Source: Larimichthys crocea
Taxonomy: Eukaryota > Chordata > Actinopteri > Sciaenidae
Direction: 5' to 3'
Length of the DNA stretch: 64,000 nt
Assembly (NCBI RefSeq): GCF_000972845.2
Contig: NC_040018.1
Span: forward strand, 17,388,444-17,452,443
Numbering within the stretch: the stretch's first letter is position 1; each line of letters begins with the position of its first letter. Positions 1-12,186 of this stretch are shown in pieces. A program made the position numbers and the translations under genes. Below the pieces are notes generated by a model. The model did no database searches. It was not told the DNA's origin and saw only the letters and a program-made list of their open reading frames with translations.

Positions 1-156
1 AATTGTGAGTCAATGTGACATTTTTGGTGCATACTCTTTTGACACCAGTATGTAAGTACATACAAATACATTTTTTTAAATAATGAGACAATCGTGTATT
101 CCTGTGTGTTTCTTTTTAAAAACAACTGCCGCTGCATCTGCTTTCCCTTTTCATAG

Positions 157-794
157 ATTTGACTACAGCTGATGACATTGATGTCCAGCACCAGTTACTG
201 AACCTCTCTTCAGCCAGACTGATTGAAAATGGATCGAGTACGTTGATGTTTTCTTGAGAATGAGTTGGCAAGAGAAATGATGAGAAATGAAAAAGAGGAT
301 TAGCTACTTATTAGAACAAACTATTGTGTGTACATTCAACCTCTGAAAATAAGGATTAAAAGCATGGGGAGATTAAAAACACGTGTAAGACATTTAAACT
401 TTTATTAGATTTAGGGAATATAGCTTAATTTTTTGAAGTTGGGTTTGGGAAAAGATGTGTTATTTGTACACATGTATACTGTTTGCCTGTTTGTGTGTGC
501 ATGTGCAGTATGTTGGAGCGTAAAGTAAACTCAGAGGAAACAAAAATCAGTGTAGTTAAATGACTGCAGACCCACACAGGTGTTTTCACCAGAGCCGTGG
601 TTACTAATCTGATACAGTCTGCTCTAAACCAAAGCAAACAGTAGCATGCTGGCATGTAGGGCCTTTAAAAAGACAACTTTCATTGTACGTTAATCAGTTG
701 TTACCTGTTTTAAGGCAGCACAATGCATATTTTAAAGAGATTTTCTAACCTTTTTGATAGTAGCAGCAAGGAGCCACAGGTTGGACTCTACCAG
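157..794 (+). CDS. Possible exons of an unidentified gene (3' part)
   Basis: Two short segments look like exons of one plus-strand gene entering from the left edge. The first (157-237) follows a pyrimidine-rich acceptor ending TCATAG, ends at GTACGT, and is open in one frame, reading LTTADDIDVQHQLLNL and onward to ENGS. The second (764-794, or from 761) lies after TTGATAG and ends CAG|GTAAGC, a strong donor. The phases agree: exon one leaves one base and exon two completes the codon. I do not recognise the peptide. A third in-phase exon with a stop could be drawn at 1890-1923, but it falls inside a transposon and is not trusted. The call rests only on splice signals and an open frame. Confidence 0.3.
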
Positions 795-1501
795 GTAAGC
801 TAACACAATGCACATTTCTAACATAAGACACTACAATGTTGACGTTAATGTCTGAATCAGAATACAGCTAAAGGCAGGTTTCTAAATTAACAACTCGCAC
901 ATAGTTCAACTATGTGACATGTTAAAGTTGGCAGAAGTAGTCGACAGGCATGCCGGCAGCTCTGTGAACCACTGTTCTGAGCAGAATATGGTAAAACTAT
1001 GTTTTTATTATTGTATATTCGCCTGAAAGTAACACTGTTGTGTTTTTGCTGCTTTGTAATAAGCCTTTTATATCTCAGATACATGGGTGAGGTTAGGGAC
1101 TGTGTAGTTACTCGAGCACCTCCTCTTATTGCATTCTTCTTATGGGAAGTAACATTAGTTTAGCATGTCGATCAAAGGTCTGTAGGTGTAAAGCAGAGAG
1201 CCCTACACAAGAAGGTAGTGAGTCACTTTCTCCTCCGTGTGGTCAGACTTTGGGAAGATGTCACTATCCAGAGTCATTTTAATGCCAGAAGACTTCTCAA
1301 ACTTCATTGACATGTATAGATCATACACACCGTGGTGTCTATGTCCAGAGCAATAATGACATGTACTGCTTAAAGCCATCTCCACCAACTTCACTCTGAT
1401 CTTGGGGTTTGAAAAGTCACCTGAAGTACCACACAACAATTAGGCAACACAGGTGGACTGACAATGAGCCAGCAAAAAATGCAAAAAAACTTAAATCCAC
1501 C

Positions 1502-2970
1502 CAGGGGTGGACTGGGACAAAAATTCAGCCCTGGCATTTTCTGTCCAGACCAGCCCACTACATTATCAGCAGACCCTACATACAGTGGGTCCAAAAATCT
1601 CACGGCATCTCCTGCATACTACAAAGGAGAGTCCTATTCCTTGATAGCAGTTAACAAATAAAGCACGTAACTATGAACTCAAGGACTAAAACTGAGTCTT
1701 TATTCATTATAAATCACAACAGAAGTTATGTCATGATGAGACGGGTGGGACGAGACGAGACTAAACGGGAAGAACCCTCATGCTACCCTTTCAGTTTTTA
1801 GTCTGTGACTGTGAAAATCTTTTGGTGTAAGCCGAGCATTAGTTAAAACCTGTCTCTCTCTCTCTCTCTCTCTGTCTCTCTCATCATAGAAGAACTTCTA
1901 GCAGGTCAGGAAAACCTGTTTGACAGGAGATGATGGTAGCAGAGAATATAAAGAGACATTTATGAATTACCAATTGTCATTTTATCACACATATAGTATG
2001 TTTATTACATTATTAAGTCATCATCACAAATCAAGTATGAATTCATATATCATTATAAAACACATGACATACTCAACAAATCAGAGACGTCTCAGTAGCC
2101 AAAAGGTGGTGAAGTGGAGGCAGTAAGAGAGCAAGTCCTCGGACATGGACAGACAGGGAACAACTCCTCAGGCTCTCACATGTCAAGTGGTCAACCGGAG
2201 AGGGGCATGGATACATTATTCATTCTGAAAAATAAAGAAAATGTTTTTCCTTTGTCCTGCATCTAGAGTCGAAAACTTTTTGGATGGAGAATTGATAATT
2301 TAGTGTAAATAAGTACAGCATTAAGGATCAACACATAAGCACAATACAACTTCTAAAAGCATAAATAAAATGACAGATAATGAATTAGTCCATCCATGAT
2401 GTGTGATGTGTTTGATTCTGCTTCTTTGTTTACAGCTCATTAGTCCATGTCAATGTTCTCTGTTGCTATGGAAACAAGAGACTGCTGACGTTAGCAGCTG
2501 TGAGCTAGCTTAGCTAAATCATCTTAATACTAATCCATAATATCACAATTGGGCATATTTAAACAGAATCAACCACAACTACAGTAGTTGATTTTGTCAC
2601 AGCCCTTCAACTCTGGGCTAATATGTTGTCTAAAATATGCAGTTAATTAGGTCACATCACATTCAATGTAGCTTCCACTTCCACAGACTTTAGCTTTTTT
2701 AACCGCAGTTTTTTATCCATTTTATTTTATCCATCCCACCCTGGTTTGTGTTGTGATTGACAGCACTGTCAGGGCTCTCTGAGCCTGTCACCTATGATTG
2801 ATTGACAGTGACAAACATAGACCAATAATATGTGTCGATGCTGGCTACACACTACTAGCCCTCTGTAGCCAATTGACCAGCACAATTGTAGGGAAATATT
2901 ATAGGGAGAGAGAAAAACACATTGGTTCAACGGCCCACCGGGACGATGCCAGATGGCCAGTCCACCCCTG
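1502..2970. mobile_element. hAT-type DNA transposon, non-autonomous
   Basis: The left end begins CAGGGGTGGACTGG and the right end finishes CCAGTCCACCCCTG, its exact inverted copy. The exact 8-bp direct repeat AATCCACC flanks both sides (1494-1501 and 2971-2978). Terminal CAGGGG and an 8-bp target duplication are the hallmarks of hAT elements. No transposase frame is visible, so this is a non-autonomous copy of about 1.47 kb. It contains a CT-rich microsatellite near 1855-1880. Confidence 0.85.
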
Positions 2971-4351
2971 AATCCACCATATACTCTAGTTCTCTAAACA
3001 TTTAATTCAAAGCCACAGATCCACACCTCATGGTGGCGCTGTGCTGCACATTCACACATTTCTTACTTGAACCAAGTAGAGCTGCATGGACAAACTTTAT
3101 TGATGCACAGGTTGTGTACAGATATTCCTGCAGATGGCAGCAAAGACGTTTGGTCCTGTTATGCTAATGGTTAGAGATTAGTATGATTCCTTAAAGCAGG
3201 GAGATGTAACCATGTGCCATGAAGGGCACAGAGTCTGGAGGGTTTCATCCCAAACAGAAAGGAAAGCTACTGATCACACCGACTCACTTACTCCTTCAAA
3301 ACGACATTATTCAGTAACTTTAACCTAATAAAACCACAGTCCTTCTCATGAAGACACAATGTGGATGTTATACTTTAAATCTCCACTGAAACTACAAAGC
3401 AAAAGGGGACAGACTTTAGTTCCCATCAGCCTCAGGGCCTCTCTGTCCTGTCCTGCCATTGGCTGCTGCTCTTCAGTCCTGGTGGTAGAGATCCCAGAGG
3501 ATCACTGTTGCTGCAGGAACAATAGAAAGCAAGAGAGGAAACACCCTGTCCTTGGATTCTAAAAATGTCATCACACACACACACACACACACCAGAATAC
3601 ACACATTTACTCCAGGAAGGATGTTTTTTTGTTCTTCTCCGTAGATTAGCGGCTTCAGCGGTGTGTGTGAATACAGGGAGTGCGTGCAAAGTTTGTTAGT
3701 TTGGGTGTTCGTTCTCGTGCTTGCAGAGACAGAAATACATGCCAAAACACACTTTGGTTTCTGTCAGTATCTGTGTGAACGTGACTGTTTTGGCCTTGGA
3801 TGTGTAATGAATATGAATAAAACTGCTCTGCTCTGTTCTTGGCTAGACTGCTATCCCAAAAATAAGAAGCATGGCTCTTTTTCTTCAACGAGCACACGAA
3901 TTACGGCTGCAAGACCATTGAAAATCAGCTGTTACCTATAAACACATCAGGCTGTAGGTATGTGTTTCCAGACTGATTTTCACTGCAGTAACTATAAAAA
4001 AAAGTTTCTGAAAGGCTACTACTATGGAGCTCAATGGCGGCCTTGTCCAGCTGTGTGTGTGTAGGGGGAGTCGCTTCTGTCTCCAGACACTTGACTGATG
4101 GCTGTGGAAGAGAACCACAGGAGATCAACTAGACCTGGCCTGCATCTGTACATATAGAACAGTGTGTGTGTGTGTGTGTGTCTGCCTTCTTAGCCAAAGG
4201 TCTTATATAGAAAGCTGGACCACAATAGCAGGTTGTACTTAGACACTGTAAGTATTCATCAAGATCTTTTTCAATCTCGGAGCTCTAGCTCCTAAAACTG
4301 CACTGACCTTGTTCTCCTCACATTGCACAGAGTTCAGCAATGTCCCAACAT

Positions 4352-4395
<44 letters not shown>

Positions 4396-4719
4396 TCCAG
4401 TGGTTACTGTAGTAGTGCAGTTTAAATACTTTGACTGTTTGGCTGTGACCAGAAATAGTTAACTATAAGGTCTTTTTTACACACCTCTGCATTCCTGTTC
4501 ACGTTCAGTAGCAGTAGCTTAAATATATGATTATTAAACTAAAACACCTTCTATGTTGTCATGACAATTTGCATTTCCTCTAAAATAAATGTTTGTCTTC
4601 ATTTATCCCTAAATCCAGAACCACTGATGTGACCCTCATTAGACCAACATTAAAGCTGCACTAACCAATATTTTTACATCAATAATGAATTAAATGACTG
4701 TTTGTGATGTGAAAGAGGT

Positions 4720-4925
4720 TGGTTGATGGTCCTAAAGTTTATTTTAAAAAAACCCAAAAACGGTTAAAAAAAGCTGGCAGTTTTTACCATAATAATAATA
4801 AATCAGTACTGTTGATTTCATGGTAAGGTTGGCGTTTTATTCCATATTTTAAAATGTCTGTAGATTTTACAGTGAAAAACTACCAAACCATGACAGTAAA
4901 AGACTGTAAAAGACTGCAAGACTCT
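4720..4925. repeat. Dispersed fish repeat with ACGGTAAAAA/CAGTAAAAGACTG motifs
   Basis: The segment alternates blocks such as AAGCTGGCAGTTTTTACC and repeats of GTAAAAGACTG, a pattern I recognise from small dispersed elements in fish genomes. Its ends and class are not resolved. The call rests on internal repetition and resemblance only. Confidence 0.35.
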
Positions 4926-4980
4926 CCTAACATCAGCATAGCCTCAATCCAATTTCCCTCTCACCTGCTTGATAGCTTCA

Positions 4981-5180
4981 CCACCAAGTGGCAACCTCTG
5001 GTGCTTAGAAATGAAGCCAATGCAGAAGTGCTAAAAACTGTAATTCCTCGAGCGGCCACTTGAGGCTGGCTACAAAAGTGAGTCAACCTCCATAAGTGCC
5101 TATATTAAAATGTCTAACTTCACAGCAGAAATAAACATGTTTACAGCCTGGTTCAGACAAGTCATGTCAGACGTTCAAAT
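4981..5180 (+). repeat. Dispersed repeat family R1, copy 1
   Basis: This copy carries GGCAACCTCTG, then GAAGCCAATGCAGAAGTGC, CCACTTGAGGCTGGCTAC, and AGCAGAAATAAACATGTTTA. The same blocks in the same order recur at about 6440-6604 (inverted) and 22098-22260. The class is unresolved and there is no coding frame. Confidence 0.7.
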
Positions 5181-5426
5181 GATATTAAGGCTTAAACTTA
5201 CTCATAATTAACAGCGTCACTACTTTATTGACAGGTAGGTGCTGTTACAGATGGCTTATTTTGAGCACCAAGCTGTCATTCGTCCTGCCTCAGGTCCGCC
5301 GATGATCACCCAGTACAAGAAATTAACTCGGGTCAATCTCCTGGCCCCCCGATGGTATCTTATAAGAAGATGTCACAGTCAGCTGTTCTGTTGCTGGCAG
5401 GATGTACCAGCATGTCAGTTGCAGAT

Positions 5427-5470
<44 letters not shown>

Positions 5471-6439
5471 CGTGTAATTCACCAGCATGAAGCTAACACT
5501 GTTGGGTAGACTGATGGCTGCAGAAAAACAGGAAAACTCTCCATGTCCTTTTTTCTTTTGCTCCCGTCCCCTTCACCTCTCTTGTGCCCTCTTCCCTTGT
5601 TTTTTCTCCACCCACTGTCACTTCCTGTCACCCCATCACTCCACATCCTCTAATTTTCCCTCCCTTCGTTTACTACGCCTCTTTGTCTCATGATAGTTTC
5701 CTTATTTTCCCCTCTATTTCCGTCCTCATAACTTTGTCCTTTTTATTCTCTTCTTGTCTTTGTGTCTCATACTTGGACAAATTTCATCACATTCATGGAG
5801 CTCTTTTTGCTGGGTCCAGACCTTTGAATCCTCCCACCAAGTGTGGAGTGTAATGAGTTTCTGTCATTTTTACATATTTAGCTTTCTTCTAGGCTCTAAC
5901 TTTCAGAATTCACTGCAGGAGACAGTTTTAATAATCACAGTGATGTTGACACAAGTAGCGTGCGTTAAGTGTAATGTCCATTTCAGGCTTTTTCATACAA
6001 GTTTATTTGAAATACAATATTTCAGTCATAAAAAAAACATCATCTTTATACAAGAGCCAAGTCACAAACGACTGAGACAAGCACAACATCGAAGTTTTTA
6101 AAACCATCTTTAAAGTAAATAGATCCATCAAGACATTAAATACATGTGAAAACTGAAACATAAAATAAGAAAATAAAAGTAAAATGTAATCAAAAAATTG
6201 GGTCTGTTTGGATTCATGGTGCTTCCAGCGAAGAGAGAAGAGAGACAAATATCCAAAGAAAAAAAAAAAGAAGCAGATGTTTTATGGTGGGTAAACCAGT
6301 GCACATATCGATATGTAAAGGAGTGAGATGACAGCTGTGTATACATGATCACTATCAATGACTGATGAAGCAGTCACCTTTAAGGTTTTCGGTCTGGTTT
6401 CATACAGAAAAATACATTTCAGGTAATGCATCACTTAAA

Positions 6440-6604
6440 GGTGACAGTTTTTTTGTACCAGGCTGTAAACATGTTTATTTCTGCTGTGCAGTTGGGCATT
6501 TTAATATGGGGCTTATGGAGATTGACTTGTTTTGTAGCCAGCCTCAAGTGGCTGTTTAAAGAACTGGCTCAATTTCACAGCCACAGAGGTTGCCACTCGG
6601 TCCC
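6440..6604 (-). repeat. Dispersed repeat family R1, copy 2 (inverted)
   Basis: Reverse-complement copy of the repeat at 4981-5180. It contains TAAACATGTTTATTTCTGCT, GTAGCCAGCCTCAAGTGGC and CAGAGGTTGCCACT in inverted order. Confidence 0.7.
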
Positions 6605-8834
6605 TTTCTGTTAAGATTTTCTTTGTCTTGTTCTAACTCTTTATGGCATTTTCTTTCTATCTGACCATCTAATCATTTTAACATGTGATCTGCCATGAGC
6701 CTTTAAGCCTTTATTAATCTTCTATGTTTCCTTTATCTCCGTTATCTAGTTAGTTGTGGAGCAGGTCATGAGGTCCTGGCAAAAAAAAACAGTCAACATT
6801 TTAAACTGCAGCCCCTATAGTTTGCTTGATGAAAATACACTTCTTCCTCTTAATAATGTTAGTGTTAGTTTAACATATAGTGGAAGAGACCAGGAAATAA
6901 TATAAAATAATGCTTCTGCAGTAAATGTCCTGAATACATGCATGGGCATTAACACCACAACATTATTTGTGCGCTGGTTAAAGCTTCAAGCATGACCTCA
7001 TTTGAACATTACTCACTGTGTGAGCTTACACACTGAGAACATTCAGTGTGAGGTTTCATTATGTGTGTTCAGAGATAATGCTGCTGAAAATGCTTCCTGA
7101 TACCTACATGTCTGCTTTCTGTCAGTGAAAGGGCTGTTGTTCAGCTGTCACATACATTAAGAGATAGGCCGTTCTTCCTGCTGTAATCAATAGTCATAGT
7201 ATAAAGTTAAGTTTTGCCCAATGTGGGACGTGTTCTTGAAACTGATAAGACACTGAAACAAAAATGAGCCATACGACACTAACTGCATTTATTAAGAGAT
7301 TAAGAAATCCCCCCCCCCCCCAAAAAAAAAAAAAAAAAAAAAAAATCTTGTGATTGAAAAAATTGTGCTTTTCCCCACAGCTGAATCATCTTGTGACTGG
7401 AGCAAAAATCACCATCGCAGCAGCAACAAAGGCTCTGTGGTCTATATGTGGCACAGATCATATGAACAGACGTCTAATATCTCATGACCGAAACCACTGC
7501 TGTTAATCACTTAACTGAGACAAGTTAACTTATATCATTGTATGAGACTCTTCAACACTTGAAGAGACAAAGGAAAGACCAAAGGAGGCTATTGACAGGC
7601 TAAAAGAACTTTGAAGTGACAGCATCTTTTTTTATTTAAAGCATAATACCCAAAAGATCAGTCCAGACATACAAATCGATTGTGTGACTTTGGTAAAAGA
7701 GTGAAAAACTAATCAAACCATCTGGTAGCTGCTCAGAGTCTCACAGCAGAGAGACAATGAGACCATGCTGTTCTGTTTTGAAGGTATAATTTTTTACTAT
7801 GTTCACCATCTTAATTTAGCCTGTCAGCATTTGCTAATTACCCAAAGAGTTATCAAGACTTTTTAATTTAAACCCACAAATGTTGAGAAAAAGCCAGGGG
7901 ATCACCATCGTCTAGGGGAAAGTTTCAAGGCAGCCTGTCCGGTAGTGGAGACGTTTCAGTCTGGAGCAAACTGGTGGACCAACCAATATTTCCATTCATA
8001 GAGCCACTAGCAAGGCCAAACTCACTGGAAAGAGTATGCTTTATTCATTTGCTCTCCTTTTACAAATGGTCCAGAGTTTCAAACTGGCTAATTTTAACTA
8101 CATAATCATTTCATCGTGTTTCAGTCTCACAGGTAGCTCCAGGGTCTTAAACAACTGAGCTTAAACACAGGTCTCTGGATAATATGGCTCTAACAGTACT
8201 TAAATACTTAGGGTTTGTATAAAGACTGCCCGATTATGAGTAAATACAGAAAAAGCTTGACATTTGCAGGTAAAATGGTCAAGAAATCTCAAGTTCAGTA
8301 ATAAAGTACACTGTACGCTCAAGACTATTTTCTACAGAAACAGAAACTGTGAAGAATTCATCGTCAATCTGCTCTCAGGACCGACTTCCCATGACTCATA
8401 GAGCCTATCTGATAAACTTAACTCCCTGATGTTACTACTTAAACATCACATCACACACCCATTCTCCCCCACTGTCTGTTTTGGCTTAGACCAACACACA
8501 CACACACCCTACAAGGAGCACACAAACATTTAAACATGTCATCCTTCTTTCCACAGAGCTCTCACTCTCCCTACATCTGACCATGTGTCCCGTCTGTTAT
8601 TCTAATATGAAGATAAAGATTCAAATGTTCCATTACACCATGAGACATGAAATGCAGTGAAAGTCTAACCGCTCCTTCAAGGAGTTGTTGTCCTCAACAA
8701 CAGAGATGCATTGAAGCAGCGTCTTTGAACTCTGCACGGCTGAATGTGGGCCTCTCTCTCTGTCTACATTATGTGTCAGCTCACACTGTTGAGAAAAGGA
8801 CAAAAGTTCTGGCCACAAGCCTGGTCACTGGGAG

Positions 8835-8835
<1 letters not shown>

Positions 8836-8910
<75 letters not shown>
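8836..8910. repeat. (TG)n microsatellite, about 75 bp
   Basis: Uninterrupted alternating TG. It is one of the longest of more than a dozen CA/TG tracts in the window. Long open frames across it are low-complexity artefacts. Confidence 0.95.
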
Positions 8911-8913
<3 letters not shown>

Positions 8914-10008
8914 CCAGCTGGTTACATCTGGTTTAAGAGGCCACAGAGGGAGGTTGCTTTCTCCCACCTCTCAGTATCAGTTACTAATCCCTGTTTCCCA
9001 GAAGTGCGTTTGTGTGGAGTGTGTGTGTGTGTGTGTGTTCAATCTAATAAGCATGGGATGGAACTGAAACAAAAATGATTACAACAGATAGTTCTGAGAA
9101 ATTTTACTCCTCTCGCGCATTATCTGATTGATCTGTGTGATTCACTCTAACCTTCATCCTTATAGCACACCTGCCAACTTCTCAGTTTCCCACCTCAGCT
9201 CATCACTTGAACCACCATCACAGCCAGCGTCAGTTTATGTTGTGTACTGTAATCAGTGCACTTATCATGCTCTGTAAGATAAGCCTTCATTAAGATAGTA
9301 TAGTACAGTAAAATAGGGTATGGAATTTAAAATAAATGGTGAAATGTAGTAATATACTGTAACATACTGTTTAATATATACAGTAGTATAGTACATCAAT
9401 GTAGCGTAGAATATAAATTACGATATATATATATATATACAGTATATTGCCAACACCTGTTAAATTAGTCAACATTTGTACTAGTCTAAACGTTTTTTGT
9501 CAACACGTTCACGGCCTGTGTGCTGCAGTGAGCCGTGAAGTCTGACCTTGGTCGTCACTTCCTGAAGAAACTCCATCACACATGGCAGTTGACTACGACC
9601 AGCCTTCACGTATAAAGCCATATGCTTCAAAATTCATATACTCCGTCTCTCATTACTCACCTTGGCCATTAAAACTGACTGTTCAGCTGACCTTTTTTAC
9701 TGTTTTTGACACGTCATGGTAGGAAAAGCGCAGGTGTAATTAATGACTTTAACGATGGCTGTATTTCATGTAGGTGAGTCAGTTCCAGGTTCCTGTTCGG
9801 CACGCAGGCTCACAGTCATGGCTCACTGGAAAACTTAATTGACTGGAGCAATTATTATGGTTATTAGTTACACCTGTGTTTTTCCTGCGGTCTGCCATAA
9901 AAATGTCTGTGAGTGTAGCATGGAGCCAGTTTCACAAAGATAGACTTTGTCTATGGCTGCGATCAAACTCATGGTCAGACTTCAGACAGACGTCTAAAGT
10001 CATCTTTT

Positions 10009-10218
10009 TTTTTGTCTATAGATTTTTTTTTTTTTTGCTTTTTCAAGCTTTATTTGATAGAGACAGCTGAAGAGTGACAGGAATGCAGGGAAAGAGAGAG
10101 ATGGGGAATGACATGCAGGAAAGAGCCACAGGTCGGATTCAAACCCTGAGCTTCGCAGCAAGGACTGAGCCTTTGCACATGAGGCGGCTGCTCTACCAAC
10201 TGAGCTAAACACTGCCCC
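10009..10218 (-). mobile_element. tRNA-derived SINE
   Basis: On the minus strand the element starts GGGGCAGTGTTTAGCTCAG. It has an A-box-like TTAGCTCAGTTGGTAGAGC and a B-box-like GGTTTGAATCC, followed by a tRNA-unrelated body, ATCAAATAAAGC and an A-tail (a T-run at 10022-10036 on the plus strand). A 14-bp target-site duplication, TAAAGTCATCTTTT, flanks it at 9995-10008 and 10219-10232. This is a promoter fossil rather than a tRNA gene, because no cloverleaf 3' half or discriminator is kept. Confidence 0.85.
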
Positions 10219-10374
10219 TAAAGTCATCTTTTACACAAAGATGTCTCATTTGCTTAAGCGAGACTAATTTGCCAACATGGATGACCAAGCTCAGCTCTGT
10301 TCACTCCAGCAGCAAGTCTGAAAAATTTCAAAAGTTACAACATTTTAGTGGGAAAATTCATCTGTACTGGTCGG

Positions 10375-10995
10375 CAAGTGTGATTGATTGTTACCATAGA
10401 AACACTGGTCAGCAGGTGTTACACATTGTTACCATGGAAACACTGGTGAGCATGTATAACAGATTGTTAACATGGAAACTGGTCAGTGGGCAACGCTGAT
10501 TGTTACCACAGAAACACTGATTAGCAGGTGTCACAGAATGTTGCTATGGAAACACTGGTGAGCAGGGACAACTGATTGTTACCATGTCAGTAGTTGTCAC
10601 ACTTTGTTGCTATGGAAACTGGTCAGCAGGCCGCTCATTGCTATTAGAGAAACACTGGTCAGCAGGTGTTACACATTGTTGCCATGGAGACACTGGTGAG
10701 CAGGTGTGACTAATTGTTACTATGGAAACACTAGTCTGCAGGTGTCACAGATTGTTGCTATAAACACTGGCGAGCAGGTGTGACTGATTTTTACCATGGA
10801 AACCCTGGTCAGTAGTTGTGTGATTGTTGCTATGGAAACGCTGTTCAGCAGGTGATGCTGATTGTTGCCACTAGCCAGCAGGTGTCACAGATTGTTACCG
10901 TGGAAACTGGTCAGCAGGTGTCACTTGTTACCACAGAAACAATGGTCAGCAGGTCTGATTGTTACCATAGAAACACTGGTCAGCAGGTGTCATAT
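10375..10995. repeat. Degenerate minisatellite, about 17 units of 30-40 bp, each with an X-box-like motif
   Basis: The unit reads roughly ACTGGTCAGCAGGTGT, CACAGATT, GTTACCATGGAAAC and is repeated with substitutions and short deletions. The last block is a near-palindrome. Seven copies fit the RFX X-box pattern GTHNYYATRRNAAC exactly, starting at 10390, 10428, 10540, 10606, 10716, 10826 and 10961; others are one base off or truncated. No open frame is conserved through the array. Confidence 0.85.
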
Positions 10996-10999
10996 TTTA

Positions 11000-12186
11000 C
11001 ATTATATTAGTTTAGTTAGTAGTTAGTATATTAGTATTATCATAAGAAACCCAGACATTCTGTGGTTGCTGAGGCATATCTGAGAAATGTTGTAAATACC
11101 GTACCATACTCTGTGTAGCACATGTTACACAGTGATATTTGACATATTGTGTTTACTCATATGTACAGGGATGTGGTTAGTATATGGAAACGTGCATCTT
11201 GACCTTGATTGTGATGTATGTGGTGTTATCGTCAGTAATGTGCTTATGTAAACAGGAGGGGTGTGCAGGGGGGGAGAGTGTGAGTCAGAGCTGTGGGGGT
11301 GTAAACTATATGTGTCACACTGTTTCTCGACCCTGCATGACACACACTGTGAACTTTTAACACACCTGCAAACACATATAACAATCACAAATACAGCACG
11401 CACACACATCTTGTCAGCAGATTATACAAACAGACAAGAGATGGAGAGCAAGAAAAAGAGAGGAAGATTGTGATTAGTGGTGACAGAAGATGAAGGACAG
11501 AGAGAGAGACACCATGAGAGGGAAGTGTGTGTTGGACAGGAAAATACAGAAAAGGAAACAAAGAGTGATATGGAAAGGAAGGAAAGGAGAGAAAAAGTGT
11601 GTTTGTATGAGAGACAGAGATAAAGCACATACAGGCAGCAGTTTCAGTCTCAGATTCCAGGAGTGTGTCAGTCTGTTCGTATCTGTTTGGTTAGCTGTGT
11701 CTCTATGTGAACTTGTATTAACCACATTGTGAGGCCAAAAAAACTGTTCATATTGTCAGAGTTACAACTTAAGACTTGGATGACTAAGAGATAAGGCTAG
11801 AGAACTAGGAGAGCCAAACATTGCATAACAATGGGTATTTCTGCACTTTAGCTCCCCCAGTTTCAAAGTGAAATACTACTGTTGTAAATATGTGTATCTG
11901 TGCATGTGTATCCGTTATAATTACATTACTTATGATCAAAAATCATGGTTGCATGACGCTGGCTCCGCTTCTGATCAGCATTTCATTCCATGATCGTACC
12001 CAGAGCTCAAAGTATGTACATATATGGAGTGAGAAATACAGCACACCATTCATGTCAATCTGTTATTTTATGGTAGAAAATGTACACAGTGCTGTTATGT
12101 GACTTTATACTATATGTTGTTATGTTACTGTACTTTTACTCCCCTACATGTACTGCTATAGTTAAGTTATTTTGTGGCATGGAGGG
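11000..12186. other. Intergenic, no gene seen
   Basis: Contains a GT/GA-rich stretch and purine-rich DNA (11420-11620). Open frames on both strands are biased by simple sequence and lack exon signals. Confidence 0.55.

Larger units (their letters stand above)
2979..9994. other. Intergenic, no gene seen
   Basis: I see no coding exon here. Open frames are short, overlap microsatellites or lack splice context. The stretch holds CA/TG tracts (3571-3592, 4162-4180, 4355-4394, 8836-8910), a CT-then-GT compound tract (about 5431-5472), a C-then-A homopolymer run (about 7310-7345), an AT-rich block with TA repeats (about 9300-9445) and the dispersed repeats listed separately. Confidence 0.6.

Noticed and set aside
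1890..1923. Terminal exon in phase with 764-794
   Set aside because: It lies wholly inside the hAT element at 1502-2970 and its acceptor is a CT microsatellite; kept only as a finding, not annotated as coding.
8647..9078. 143-codon open frame
   Set aside because: Largely a translated TG repeat with no homology.
10139..10218. tRNA gene (A and B box present)
   Set aside because: It is the head of a SINE with a target-site duplication and A-tail; the tRNA body is degraded.
10375..10995. CRISPR-like array
   Set aside because: Eukaryotic locus; the whole unit including the linker is repetitive, with no unique spacers.
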